Assembly: GCF_019175285.1 (NCBI RefSeq)
Contig: NC_056528.1
Coordinates: 49,661,926 to 49,725,925 of the forward strand
Length of the DNA stretch: 64,000 bases
DNA from: Sceloporus undulatus
Taxonomy: Eukaryota > Chordata > Lepidosauria > Squamata > Phrynosomatidae
Reading direction: 5' to 3'
The position numbers and the translations under genes are program-made. The notes under the pieces are model-generated. The model had not been told where the DNA came from, made no database searches, and saw only the letters and a list, made by a program, of their open reading frames with translations. Position 1 is the stretch's first letter; every line of letters begins with the position of its first letter. Of this stretch, positions 1-12,505 are shown piece after piece.

Positions 1-1073
1 TCTTAAGAATCCACAGCGGTTGCCAGTAAAGCTGTTGTCCATTCTTGGTCCTTGCCTCCTGTTTGGTATTGATTTTATGGCATACATTTTGGATGCAGTG
101 TCCTTTTAAAATCAGGAGAGAGAAGGCAGCGACGCATTTTAAGCCGAAGTGGAAATAGCCCTGCTTGTCATTGGAAGAGAACAGTGGCCAAGTTCCGAAA
201 TGGCGCCAGCTTGCAGGAGTAACAATGGCCTTGTTCAAACACAGCAAAGCTTTCTGTGGGTTTGGATTCAAAACACAACAGTCTGCAAGTATTCTGGTTA
301 TATTCAAACAATCCAAATACAGGCCATAAATTGGGAAGAACCAACTTTCTGTTAAGATGAATGTCTGACGTATATAAAATATTTTTAATCTATTAAATTA
401 TAGGGATTGCATTTTATTGTCTTACATGGATTTTATAGTCTGCAGCCCTGAAAACTTTGGCTATAGGACAGAAATGTAGACATGTAAAAAACCTAAACCT
501 GGTGGTTTGGTCTCCATCCCAAGTTTCTGGAAATGAGTAAAGGTCACTGGTAAAGCATGCATCTTGCATGCAGAAACCTGCTGGTTCAATTCCTAGCATC
601 CCCAGGAAGGACTGGAAGACTTATGCATGAAATCCCAGAGAGACACTGCCAGTCATTGTCAAAACTAATGAAAAGTAATAAGTCGGATCAGGGTGGGCAG
701 CTGTGGCCCCCAGGAGTTGTCAACCTACATCAATACTAGCTGGTGAAGCCAGAGGAGAGAGATCATGGGAGTTGTAATCCAAATATGTTTCCCTCCCAGA
801 AGGATGCAGTGAGGTCTGTGGCCAAGTCTCCCTCTCTCAGTCTTAGAGGAAGGCAGTGGCAAAACCACTTCTGAAGCAGTCTTGCCAAGGAAACCCTAGG
901 AGAGGGTCATCATAAGTTGGGGTTGAGTTGAAGACACTTAACAACACCAAGTTTCCTTTGGCTCAGAGATGATGCAAACTCCTTTTACTATTTATTTATT
1001 AAACAAAAACCATTTTTTCACTACTCAGTCCTTTCCTTACCTTTGCTTATCAGCCTTGTTTCTGTCTTGACAG
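1..1073 (+). other. Intron of the USP12-like gene, 5' part
   Basis: This stretch ends in a good splice acceptor (cag at 1071-1073) and carries no coding exon that I can recognise. The family's first coding exon (encoding a short MTVSKFASIC-type leader) is not visible here, so it should lie left of the window. Apart from SINE-derived sequence at about 545-955, I see no organised feature. Confidence 0.7.
545..955 (+). repeat. tRNA-related SINE fragments (squamate type)
   Basis: The left part (about 545-660) has a tRNA-like head (gcatgcatcttgcatgcag, then ctggttcaattcctagcat). The right part (about 825-955) is the tail common to many copies in this window: ggcagtggcaaa, a gaagcagtcttgccaagga block, and cataagttggggttgagttg running into an aacaac tail. 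The assignment to Sauria-type SINEs is from memory of the family. Confidence 0.6.
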
Positions 1074-2554
1074 GGCGCCAATGCCTCCGCTTTGGAGAAA
1101 GAGATTGGTCCGGAACAGTTTCCCGTAAACGAACATTACTTTGGCTTGGTTAATGTAAGTGGCTTTTCTGTGTTACCTGGGCATTTGGGTTTCTTATTTC
1201 CTTCCTTCTTCGGTCGTGTTAGAATCCAAAAATTGAAAGGATTAATTCCTGAGCGTTTTGAATTGGTGGATGGGGAGCTATTCTGTAGAAGGGGGGTTCC
1301 AGGCCATGATGCCCATTGTGTAGTCCACAGCCATCAAATCTAGTGTCACTGTGTATGTGTGTGTTGTGTGCCTTCAAGTTCTTTCTGGTATCACAGTGTC
1401 TTCTTGGAAAGTTTCTTCAAAGGAGTTTTTCCATTTCTTTCCATTGAGGCTGAGAGACTGTTACTTGCCCAAAGTCAGCAAGGCGATTTTTGTGGCTGAG
1501 CTGGGATTCAAACTCTGGTCTCCAGAGTCATAGTCCATCATTCAAACCGCTACACCGTGTTGGCTCCTCTAGTGTCACTAAGATGGTGTAACTTGTGCCA
1601 CACTTCCAAGGGGAGTAGGAGTATGGCTTTTGTTAAAGGCTTTTGTTTCAGAGAAGTGAGATGACCTGGTGATATAAATCCCCTTCAGAAATGATTTAGC
1701 CACATCAGATAGGAGGTGAGGGAGGGAGAAATATGAAAGAAGATTATGCAGCTTCAATCAATTATTACTATTGAAAATTGAATTGGATAATTTAATAGGA
1801 AAGCACAGCAAACTAGGGCCCACAGCTATCTTTTGCCAATAGAATTTCACTTTTTAGTGGTCTGAGGATCATAGAGTCTGGGTTGCATCTCTTCTCTGTG
1901 CCATTGCATCCCATCTGCCTATCTTCTTCCTCTCTGAATCCAGAGGGCCATTGAATAAGACAGATGCAAAACAGCTGCTTCTAGCAATCTCTGGCACCTT
2001 GCCGATATGTCCTTGTAAACAGGAAATATGAAATGACTGTCTCACTCGCCTGTCATCTCCCCTTCAGACATTTATCTCTGTTGAAAGCCAGCGACTGGAA
2101 ATTGGATTTCTTCCACCGTTCTGACCCAGAGGGAAAGCCTACTTTTGTTGGGTCCCTTGGAGCACTGAGTTTGATATTTTGCTCGGGGAGTATTTGGTGG
2201 CACCGCTGTGTCCCTTGAGCCATAGCCATTGCCCTCCTCACCAGGCTATTACATGTCACTCTTAACCCGAAGCAAGAGCGTTCCAGTCGGACTCCTCTAG
2301 AGTGACATTCATCAGGATGCTAGTCTGTTCTCCCAAATAACTTGCTTTGTCAGTTTATGAAACAAACACAGGATTTGAGTGTCTGCCCAGTCAAAGCTTT
2401 TTTTGTTAAAGGGGATGAAGGAAAGATGAAGTTATCTCCATGCCACCTTTGCTCAGCTGTGCCCGAATCTATAGCTCCAGAACTCCTATGCATGCTGTTC
2501 CCACGTGTCCTTGAATGTTACCTATTTTTCCTACCATCTGCTTGAAATATATAC

Positions 2555-2608
<54 letters not shown>

Positions 2609-5600
2609 TCATCCTTTGCCCACATGTTTTCACTTGTCTGGTAAATGGTTTTGGCTCAGAAACTTCTGAAGCTTGATCCTGGCAACGCACAAATGGAATA
2701 ATGATTTTATGTAATGTGTTGCTGTATAATTAAATGTCTTCCTTTTTTGATTTTATATAGCCTCTGAAGAAGCCCTTAAGCAAATACATATGCTGAAACA
2801 GGTCGGCCTTTTGTAGTCATAAAAGAACCATCTTTTGAGCATCTTGTTTCTTCTGCGGATTCTGTTGGGGGCTCCCCAGTTTATGCTTCTTTCATGTGCT
2901 GATGGTGGCTGTTTATTCTGCTCTTTGGAATGATAGTAATCTGTCAGAACCATTTGGGGAAAGGGCAGAGTAAATGGGGCAGGATGGGAGGAAACGATGG
3001 TTCCTTTCACCCCATTCCACGCTGCCATTTTGCCACCTGCGAATGGAGCAGCCCTTTTAAGCCGACTTAATTTTGTTTCATCTGTCCATGCATTCTGTTC
3101 AGCTTCTGTAACGCTCTGTCTTTTCCTCCCCTTCCTCTTGTAGCCCATTTCTGTTTTTTTAATTTTGTTTAGCAGGCATCATGTAATCCTCTCCTCTCCT
3201 CTTTCCATCAGTTCGGCAATACCTGCTACTGCAACTCGGTCCTCCAGGCACTTTACTTTTGCCGCCCGTTCCGGGAAAAGGTTTTGGCCTACAAGGTCCA
3301 GCCCCGCAAGAAGGAAAGCCTTCTGACGTGCCTCTCGGACCTCTTCAACAGCATCGCCACGCAAAAGAAGAAAGTGGGGGTCATCCCCCCAAAAAAGTTT
3401 ATTTCCCGGTTGAGGAAAGAAAATGGTAACTAAGCCCCTTGATCCTCCTTGCCTACTGTGGCGTTGTGAAGACTTAGGGATCATTCCAGATATCACTTCT
3501 GCAGGCTGGGAGCTGCTTCATCATATCCTCCTTCCAGGACTTCCCAACCATGGCCATAGATTTGAAGATCTATGGACAGAGGAAGCTGCCTTTTGCTAGT
3601 TCAGACCAAAGGTCAATTGATGGGCAGTGCATAGAGCCACATCTGGCTCTCATTTTTTTCGGTTCCCAATGCTCATCACTGCCTCCACTGAGTGCTTTGT
3701 TGGAGGAGAAGAATACCCTCCATATCTGGGTCCCCGGAAGTCCCAAGTAAGAGAAGCATTATTAATATAAACTGATGAATGGCTAAGATTCTCATTGGGA
3801 GCCATATGTGTCTCACGTAGCTATACCTCTATAACTACTTAGCCAAATGCTAGCTAACCCAAATCTGATTTATAAGCTGTGGTAATTTCTGAGTTGTCAG
3901 AGAACAAGGAAATGGGTTTTCTCCCATAGGCACCAAAATGACTTGGGTGAGTCTGGGGTCAGAACTCATAGATTGGGAAGGGCACAAAAGCAGGTCAGTT
4001 CTTAATAATGGTACTGATAGGGGTTGGGGGAATTGATTTGGCCCTCCACAGGACGTTGGATGATCATCTTCCTCCTGTGCCCCTCCATTTCTGGGTTTTT
4101 GCTTCTTTTCCTTGGGGCTGCTGGTAGCCCATATCTTCTCATCATTCACCCCACTGTGGACCCAGGCTACCATACCCACCCCTCTCCCACCAGTATCCTG
4201 GGAGCAAGACAGAATTTAGTACAACGCTTATGTCTTAATGTCCCTGTTCTCTTGTTTCTCTTGCTTCCCTTCATTACCAGAACTGTTTGACAATTACATG
4301 CAGCAGGATGCGCACGAATTCCTCAACTACCTGCTGAACACCATTGCTGACCTGCTGCAGGAGGAGAAGAAACAGGAGAAGCAGAACGGCAAGCTCCAGA
4401 ATGGAAGCGTCGAGAGCGACGAAGGGGAGAAGAACGACCTCACGTGGGTTCACGAAATCTTCCAGGGGACCCTGACCAATGAAACCCGGTGTCTTAACTG
4501 TGAAGCTGTATGTTTGTTTGTTACCTTGTGGGTTCTTTTAAGTTCCTCTAAGCTCTTGCCTCTCTGCGCTTCTTTCCAAAGACTCTTGCCTGTTCTTGCA
4601 TTGTTACTGCACTGTCACTTCCTCTTATTGTAACTAGATGAAAATGTGAACTGCTGTCTAAAAAATTTGTGTGTTAATATTGACTGTGGCAATGTCAGTT
4701 GACCACTAAACCTACAACTAGGTAAATACCAGTCGTGGGGGGGTGGGTGGATAAGGAAGTAGAGGGGAGGGTTTTAACCCTTTCTCCAGTCTGGATTGTG
4801 CCCCCCATGCCCTTTATTTGCACTAGAACCAATTTTTCTGTGCCAGTGGGACTGCTAGTTTGGTCCCACATCTGTTCCCTAGTGTATACCTCTTATTGCC
4901 AGGAGGTTTTCTGAATGGTCGATGCATCCAGACTAGCACCTGTCCTTCATTTTGCTGAGGGGCTTAATAAGGAAGTCCCATGCTCAAACCACTGGCTCTC
5001 AACTACTGGTTATTGATCCCCAAACGGCGAAGCTCTTTTGGATAATTCTGACACTAACTGTATGACCACTGTGTATTTTGGAGTTTCAGTTTTGTTGAAC
5101 GGTCAGTACACATCCCCCTGTGTTATTCCAAATACGTTTGATTCTTTTTAAAAAATGCCTTCTCTACTTTATTCTTATTCTTTTTCCTTAAGGTTAGCAG
5201 CAAAGATGAGGACTTTCTGGACCTATCCGTTGACGTGGAACAAAACACATCAATAACACACTGTTTGAGGTAATTAAAATACAATAGGGGTGACAAGATA
5301 GAGCTGAATGGTTTAGTAGATAGAATCTGTGTTTTACACAGAAGCTTTAAATCAGGATTGGGCACTTGTGGCCCTCCAGATGTTGTTGGGACTCCAGTTT
5401 TTATATGTCATCTTTCACTAGTGGCTAAGAGAGGAGCCCCTTAGGTGCACTAATTAAGGTTTTGAGAAACTAGTGTGCTGCAGTGGTTTGAGTGTTGGAC
5501 AAGATCTGTGAGAAACCAGGGTTCGAATCCTCGCTCAAGCATGTAAACACATTGGGTGACCTGGTGCAAGAACATTTGCACAGCAGCCCAGAAAAAAGGC

Positions 5601-8259
5601 AGTGGCAAACCCCTCTGAAGAAATCTTGCCAGGAAAACCTTTAGGTAGAGTCATGCCAAGTTTGGGGGGGGGGGGCAGATAGCAGAGGGTTTCAGGAACC
5701 CTGTGGGGTGACTGTGGACAAGGCACTCCCTCTCAGCCTTAGAGATCTTGCCAAGAAAACCCTAGGATAGAGTCGCCACATGTGTTGGGAGTCAGCCTGA
5801 AGGTCCATAACAATAACAACGCTGTTAAGATCATGGTGGCGTTAGCACAGGAAATTAGCTACATGGGCCAGACTGGTTGAGGAGTTGCAATCCAACACTT
5901 TGGGAGCAAGGAACGGGTAAGAAAATGCTCCCCTAGGGAACTTGAATTTAGTACAGCATCCACCAAGAGAACATGTGGACAAATACAAGAAGGTTTTGAC
6001 CTGTGATGAAAAGCCTGAAGGTTCAGACTCCTCAATTATTATTGGTATCTATTTCTTTTTTCAGGGGGTTCAGTAACACCGAGACTCTGTGCAGTGAATA
6101 CAAATACTACTGTGAGCAATGCCGCAGTAAGCAGGAAGCACAAAAGAGGTGAGGCTGAGGTTTTTTTATTTACAGAAATGAATACAATTTGGGGATAATG
6201 GTGGTGGTGATGATTACTGGACTAACTCTCCAAGAATCCCACAGCCATCATGATGTGTTGGGGAAAGTATTGAAAGGAAGAAAGAAAGAAAGAATCAAAT
6301 ACTTACCAGTTCTGATTATTTTAAAATCTTACTTTAGTCTTCCTCTAAGGAGTTGAAAGCGGTGTACATGGTTCTTTGGCAACCAGTTCTGCCACACACT
6401 TCAACCTCACAATAATCTTATGAGGTAGGTCAGAGTGTAAGAAAGTGATTGGTCCTGAGATCATTTATGAGCTTTGGAGCAAAACAAAAATTTGAACCTG
6501 AATCTATGTTTCCTATTGCCAAGGGTCATTTTTCCTTGGAGGTAATTTTTTACAAACTGTTAGAGCTGGGGGCCACATTAGCACTACACAGGTCCTACAA
6601 ATCCATGGCTTTGTTTCAGCCTCATTTAGTATTAAAAGATTATTCATTTGTTTGCAAGAACCCGCTGACCGTTGTCTTGTTAGGTGCTTTAAGCACTCCA
6701 AGATAAGAATGGTTTTGTAACATGGCTGTTGTGTTTGTTCTCTCTTCCTCCCTCTCCTAATCCCTTTGCCTTATTTCATCTTGATTTTGGGGGATCAGGA
6801 TGCGCGTGAAAAAGTTGCCCATGATTCTTGCTCTCCACTTGAAAAGATTCAAATATATGGACCAGTTGCATCGATATACCAAACTCTCCTATCGGGTTGT
6901 CTTTCCATTGGAGCTTCGACTCTTCAACACGTCAGGGGATGCCACAAACCCAGACAGAATGTACGATCTCGTGGCTGTTGTGGTACATTGTGGCAGGTGA
7001 GCATTGAGAGAGCATGTTGATGCACCTTCTGTTTATTTTTGTGTTCCCATCGAGAGCGGACGGTCAGATTGAACCAAATCCACTTTTCCCCATTTGGTTG
7101 GTGTTACTAGGCCACTTACATTCTTCTCCCCATTTTGGCTTCTCGGGGGCTGAGCAGATGGGCCAGGATAGCCTAGCCCTGCTGGTCCCCTGGGTCGGTC
7201 CCTGAGTTGGCAGAGGGACGAGTGGGGATTTACGTACTTGTCCCCACACCAACCTATGACCGCCTACCTGCACAAGCTCCTTACCTTGCTGTGCCATCCC
7301 TCGTACTCAGAACCCTCCATCACCACATCTGACACAGAAATGAGGTGCCTGGCTTCACCCCCATGGCCAGGCGCCTCGTTTCCGTGTCAGAAAGAGATAA
7401 AGCTTCAACATCTGCTACCTATGTAACCTCTGTCCTTTGTCTCCAGTGGTCCAAACCGTGGGCATTATATCACCATTGTGAAGAGCCATGGGTTTTGGTT
7501 GCTGTTTGACGATGACATTGTAGAGGTAGGTCTTTGTTTCACACCTAGTTTTTCTTTCTTTAAAACAAAAAAATACCTGGCATAGGCTTTTGAGAGGTTT
7601 TTAAAGGAAGGCCTGTTTGACTATAGCATTTGTCAAAAATTACCTTTGACATTTTAATTGTATGTTTCATGCCATGTTTAGTGATGTTAACAGTTTGATG
7701 TTGTTCTTTTGTATGTTTTAACTATGTTGTATTTGTTTTAATTTGTAAGCTGCCTGGAGACCCGGTTTTGGGGGAAAGGCGGGTTATAAATAAAGACAAC
7801 ACCAACGGTGATAATGCTAGATGGTGGTGACAATGATGATAAGTATGCTTTTTTAAGTCACTCTAAAAATGTAATTTTATGCAAGCGGTAGCAGCAAAAT
7901 TCCATTTGTCTCTTCACCATATTTTCCTTCCCAAAAGCTCCTGTTTTGGGTCATTATGTGTCGCGTAGTGTTTTGAGTGTTGAATGAGGACTCTGGGGGA
8001 CCAGAGTTTGAATGGGTTTTCATGGGTGAGTAGGAATGCAAACCTTGGTCTCCCTGTGTCCCAGTCTGAGGTTCAATCTACTATTCCACACTTGCTCAGA
8101 TGAAATAAGCAGTAAGGCTATTTTCCCTGCTAATTAATTCCTTGCCTTAAATTGCAGAAAATCGATGCTCAAGCAATTGAAGAATTTTATGGGCTAACAT
8201 CAGACATTTCCAAAAACTCAGAATCTGGATATATCCTCTTTTACCAGTCAAGAGACTAA
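1074..8259 (+). CDS. USP12: USP12/USP46-family ubiquitin carboxyl-terminal hydrolase (5' partial)
   Basis: This is a cysteine protease that removes ubiquitin. Known relatives act with the WD-repeat cofactors WDR48 (UAF1) and WDR20. Eight coding exons join in frame: 1074-1154, 3212-3425, 4281-4507, 5193-5269, 6065-6148, 6799-6996, 7447-7525 and 8158-8259. They give 353 residues; human USP12 has 370, and about 16 leader residues lie in an exon outside the window. The Cys box GNTCYCNS has its catalytic Cys codon at 3224-3226. The His box [19 protein letters not shown] has its His codon at 7463-7465, with the Asp in the DDD run. Two CxxC zinc-knuckle halves are present (CLNC and CEQC). All introns are GT-AG. 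The protein ends YILFYQSRD. Residues mix USP12 and USP46 types, so it may be a separate paralogue (see findings) rather than the USP12 orthologue. Family membership is near certain. Confidence 0.93.
1345..1570 (-). repeat. SINE, antisense
   Basis: Read on the minus strand this is a nearly full tRNA-derived SINE: a head with ttgaatgatggactatgact and ccagagtttgaatcccagc, a middle aagtaacagtctctcagcc, and a tail ending in a tgaaggcacacaacacac block. It sits in the intron after the first visible USP12-like exon. Confidence 0.7.
2564..2606. repeat. (CA)n microsatellite
   Basis: About 21 uninterrupted CA units in an intron of the USP12-like gene. Confidence 0.95.
5465..5820 (+). repeat. SINE copy with a second partial tail
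   Basis: The head reads tgctgcagtggtttgagtgt and then accagggttcgaatcctcgc. The tail shows ggcagtggcaaacccctctg and ttgccaggaaaacc. A poly-G run near 5666 and a second, related tail (to gaaggtccataacaataac) suggest two overlapping insertions in the intron between the 5193-5269 and 6065-6148 exons. Confidence 0.65.
7650..7798 (+). repeat. LINE/SINE 3' tail
   Basis: A T-rich stretch leads into gtaagctgcctggagaccc and a gggaaaggcgggttataaat end with an AATAAA-like terminus. Similar tails recur at 32400-32485, 35380-35445, 37920-37985 and 59035-59095. This matches the common 3' end of squamate non-LTR elements; the exact family is not resolved. Confidence 0.55.
7945..8100. repeat. Degraded SINE fragments
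   Basis: A short head fragment (tagtgttttgagtgttgaatg, with ctctgggggaccagagtttg) is followed by a stretch resembling an antisense head (aaccttggtctccctgtgtc, ending gttcaatctactattccac). Low complexity and divergence make the boundaries uncertain. Confidence 0.4.
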
Positions 8260-8829
8260 GATGGGACATTTTCAAACAACTTCCGTGCATACAAAAGAAG
8301 GGATCAAGTCTGTGCCCAGACTGGACAGCTTAGTGCTTGTAAAATCAAATTCTCATCATTGCTTTAGGACCACAGGAGATCAACAGGAAACTATCTGGGC
8401 CATTTCCTTCCAAGAGGAGGCCTGACTGCCATTAACAAGGATGCAATGCGCTCTGAATTTCTTTCTGGGCTCTTTTATACACGCTAACTTCCAAAAGCTG
8501 TCTTACCTCTCTGCTTGAAACCGGGCTTCTTAATTGCTCAAGAACCAAGGAAGAGGCAGCATTGTAGAACTTATACACAACGCAATGAAAGCCCCAGGCT
8601 TTCCTTTGGTTTCTGATTATTGTCATTTTTCAGTGTTCTAGCAGAATGATTTAAAACTTTCCCCGTCGGTCTTAGGACACGAATGGGAGAAGTTGCTGAT
8701 TGGTTTGGATGGCTCGGGACATCTGGCTTGGTACTGGGTCAAGTTGTACGCTTTGTAATTTTGCATATGGAGAAAAGAGAAATGGCCAGAATTCTGCACA
8801 GGCTATTTAGTGATATATGTATAACTAAG

Positions 8830-9021
8830 GATGCATCGACACTGTAGAAATAATGTCGTTTGATACCACATTAAGTGCTGTAGTGCCATCCTATGCAGCT
8901 TTGCCTTCTCATCCAAAGAGTGCAGGTGCCTCACAAAACGACAAATCCCAGGATTCTGTAGCCATGGCAGTTAAAGTGGTATCAAACTGCATTATCTCTA
9001 CAGATGTAATTGCACCTTAAG
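8830..9021. repeat. Foldback MITE-like element, copy 1
   Basis: The left arm (atgcatcgacactgtagaaa, then tgtcgtttgataccaca) is repeated inverted on the right (gtggtatcaaactgcattat, then ctctacagatgtaattgca). The centre carries aatcccaggattctgtagcc. Further copies lie at about 38744, 43530, 44197, 46388, 47629, 49296, 53755 and 55113, which defines a dispersed family of about 200 bp with long imperfect terminal inverted repeats. It is probably a non-autonomous DNA transposon. Confidence 0.7.
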
Positions 9022-10934
9022 TATCACCTCTCAGCCTGAGCCTCTGAAACCTCCTTTCCTGGGCATCAGCTGCACCAAGAGAGGGAGGTCTGTTCTGTTG
9101 GCGATCAATGTGTGGATGGATGACGTTTTCACTGCCCTTCTGCCAGTGAGTGAGGTTGTGACATAGAAGTGTGTCAAGGGTCTGATTCTGGTTAGTGCAG
9201 ACTCACTTGCTGTTGGAAGTGGGGTGGAAATGTCAGCTACTCGCACCCCGATTTCCACCAGAGCAGACCTCTCTTTTCCCTTCTCTGGGTGCAACTGATG
9301 CCTAGTAAAATAGGCTTGAGGAGAGGGCCATTAAAATGGTGGCGATAGTGCCATGATCATGACTACGTAGGGATCATGAAGAGGGAGCATTCATGGATGT
9401 GTAACTCCAGGTTATACGTTACGTCCAAAAGTGTGATACAGAACTCCCACCAATAAGTATGTTTTTCTACAGCATTCTGAATTTCCTCAAACGCGTCTTC
9501 TCCCCTCCTCACTGTCTCTGTCTCTTCCTCCCAAATAGCCTTGATAGTCATTTTTGTACATTTTATCATCTATTATTACTTCTTTTGAGGGCTCTTAGTT
9601 TTTGGAAAGAGGATTAACTTAGAACCATGACTCTGCAAGAGATCACAGAAGGAGAGGAGAGCCTTAGGAGTCATGTTCAGCCTCAAAGCAGAAGTTGCCG
9701 TATTTCCGGAGCTGTTATATAAGCCAAAAGTGCCCTCTACTGAAACAGGATCTGTTTCTAGTGTTCATTTCGTTGCATATTAAAATCCGGCACGCACATG
9801 CACTCACACAGTTTTAGGAACAGATCTCCCCGCTATAAAATGCACATGAAGCAAAATGAACTTGAAGCAAAATAGATTAGGAGGGTTAATGGATGTGTAC
9901 GTTTCCTCCCCCTGCTCTTGGAAACAAAGGGGAGCGAAAGAGAAACCTTTTATGTTAAGACATACAGATGCTTTTGGAACCTGTTAAACTGCTTCCCCAT
10001 AGAATTACTGCCTATTTTCTATGTCCCCCAAGAGCAAAATAGGGTTGTCTTGTGAAAGACTACATAGAGTCTACTTACCAGTATTATATACTGTAACAGC
10101 AAGGGATTAATAGAAAATCTATGCGCAATGGAGAAGGCTGCACAGGTATTGTTTCACTTCCTCAAAAATGGTTTTTAGTTGTGTCACAGCTATCTCCATC
10201 TGTTGGGTAAGGAAGAGCAGGAGCAACTTGGGAGTATTGAGACATAGGAATGGAAATGGAAACCTGGTTTTCCATGTGATGATAACACTAACTCTGTCTC
10301 AGCTTTATCCTAAGCTGACCCATCTAATCTGCAATGGCAACCACCAAAAAAATCTATTAAATGCAATTCCATAATTTGTGCTCTCTTTCTTACCAAGACA
10401 TTGAACTTGTCCTCCTATTCTTTGCCTTTCTACAGCAGTGATGAGCATCACCTTGCTATTGTCCTCTATAGCCTTCATTAATAATCCAGTCTATATTTTT
10501 TTAAATCCTAGCGTTTCCAAAACTGGGTTGAAGTTAGCATTTCACAACTCGACTACTTCAGGAAGAAAACTGCTTTTCTTCCCCAGTTAAAAGATAATGT
10601 CTAATATGCAAAAGTAATTGCTTCTTCAGGGGTTGTCACACCTAATAAAATAACCATTGAGAACAGATAGAAGACAGTACATTGTGAGTGAATTTTCCCT
10701 CTTTGATAGAAGGAAAGCCACTTTAACCTGTTATCAGCCATCTTGTAGTCTTGGGCGACTTGCAAAGGAAGGCAGCAAAAGTAACACAAGAGAACACTAA
10801 GCTTGTATTTTGTATATTTGGTGATAATGTTTTTACAAATAGAATACCTGACTTGAGAAAGAGAGGAAGAGAGAAACTATAGAAAGATATATGCTATAGA
10901 TTAAAAGTGCACTTTTGCTACAGATTTATAAGGG

Positions 10935-11005
10935 AATAAAATTGGAAGTGAGTAGTATGGCATTACTTCTGTATAATAAATGACCCCCCAGATGTCTCCA
11001 ATAAA
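10935..11005 (+). other. Cluster of polyadenylation hexamers
   Basis: Three AATAAA hexamers stand at 10935-10940, 10975-10980 and 11000-11005. The last is followed within about 45 bases by a T/G-rich stretch (gtttgcgtgtgtgagtgcg), the usual arrangement for a cleavage site. They are the best candidate 3' end of the USP12-like transcript. Confidence 0.4.
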
Positions 11006-11888
11006 GGTCAAGTATGGTGAAACGGCTCAAATGTTTGCGTGTGTGAGTGCGTTTTAACACAATGTCAGTTTGGATTAGCTTGGAGAAGAGAAGAATGAAG
11101 GCTGACGTGATTGCTATCTTTAAATATCTGAATGGGTGTCATATATGTAAGATGCCAGCTTGTTTTTGGCTGCTCCAGACACTGGAACATAAGGCAATGG
11201 ATTTGAATCACAAGATGGGAGATTCCACCTAAACATTCGGAAGCACTTTTCTTTTTTACAGTAAGACATATTCAGCATGGGAAAAAATGGATTCTCCATC
11301 TTTGGAGCTCTTTAATGGGCATCTCAGCAGTGGAATTAAAAACTAAATCTTCAGCAAGAAAATATGAATGCCATGCAGTTAAAAATACCACAGTAAATTA
11401 TTGGTTGGTTTGATTTGTATTCTGCTTTTACAATATTCGTTTTTGATGTATTGAAGCACTCCATTAATGTGGTGGGGAATTCCATGCACGCACCCTGAAT
11501 ATTTGGTGAATGGGTGGAAATTGTGTGGATAAATTGGGGTAGGGGTTGTTTTGGCTCATGCGTAACTAAAAATGCCCACTCTTCTTCCATTCCCAGGATG
11601 ATGGTACCCCTACTTCCCCTTTGAAAGGCTGTTGCATCCCTGGCTGCCTTGCCTTCCCAGCCTTTGCTTCTCGCCTGGGAGGTTTCGGCACCACTGTCCT
11701 TTTCTGTCAAGAGCGATTACAGAGACTGGCCTTTGGGAGAGCTAGGTGGGAGGAAAGCTGCGCAAGGTCCATTATACAATGCCTGGGCTCCGAGTTGCGC
11801 ATGCTGTGACACATGAGGAGCAAGCAAGATCGTTTTGCACAAGATTGGGGAACAGTTGATTGTTAAGGGGATGCATTGACCCTCCATG

Positions 11889-12059
11889 CAGTGGTTCCCG
11901 ACCTTCCTAGTGCCGTGACTGCAAAGGGGTCGCAACCCACAGATTGAGAAACGCTGCACTAGAATATGGCAGATTATGACACCAACCCTTAGGAGACCCC
12001 TGTGAAAGGGTTGTCCGACCCCCGAAGGGGTAATGACCCACAGGTTGAGAACCGCTGCT
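11889..12059. mobile_element. SPIN-like hAT MITE, compound or internally deleted
   Basis: The ends and sub-terminal blocks match my recollection of the SPIN hAT family: cagtggttcccgaccttcct with gtgccgtgac at the left, then agacccctgtgaaagggttg, cgacccccgaagggg and cacaggttgagaaccgctg at the right. A second right-end-like block (aacccacagattgagaaacg) at about 11935-11957 suggests an internally deleted or doubled copy. The flanks ctccatg and ctccaagg could be the remains of an 8-bp target duplication. Confidence 0.7.
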
Positions 12060-12369
12060 CCAAGGGGATTTGGGAGGGCCATATACATCCATGCAAAAAT
12101 TGATATATGCCCCCAGTGTCCCCTAGATGGTGTGTGGGACAATTTCCCCACATCATCGGCTCTCCTTGGGCCATTTTGGGTCCAAGAGAGTTGCAAGAGG
12201 TCTTTCCACTTGCCTATTTCAAGGCATCGGGTGAGTAGGAGTACGTAGTAGCTGTCACTTCCTAGCATCTCAAACTGAGAAATGTTTCCATGCGCACAGG
12301 ATTGTGTATTTGAATTGACATCCTCGCATGCCTATGGCATATATATGTCTGTCCCTGGCTTCCACTCCA

Positions 12370-12505
12370 CCAAAAGCATCTGAGGAAGTAGACTAGTTGG
12401 CAAAAGCTCATGCTGCCAAATTCTTTTTCAGTTAGTCTGAAAAGTGCTACAAAAGATCTCTCTACATACTGATGTTACAGACTAACGGAGCTATATATTT
12501 GAATT
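12370..12505 (+). repeat. Dispersed amniote repeat (acagactaacggagctat type)
   Basis: The blocks gcaaaagctcatgctgcca, gttagtctgaaaagtgct and ttacagactaacggagctat belong to a repeat common in reptile genomes. A related end is at 16755-16835 (ctacagactaacacggctat). The family name is not certain. Confidence 0.5.

Larger units (their letters stand above)
8260..11030 (+). other. Probable 3' UTR of the USP12-like gene
   Basis: The sequence after the TAA stop has no further coding exon. AATAAA hexamers at 10935-10940, 10975-10980 and 11000-11005 cluster about 2.7 kb after the stop, which suits the long 3' UTRs known for USP12. A foldback element at 8830-9021 lies inside. The end point is an inference from these hexamers. 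Confidence 0.45.

Noticed and set aside
2033-2218. A frame beginning MTVS, like the missing USP12 leader
   Set aside because: It lies after the exon that should follow the leader and does not continue into SKFASIC-type sequence; no splice donor fits.
11717-12268. A 183-codon minus-strand frame
   Set aside because: It runs through the SPIN-like element and has no recognisable domain.
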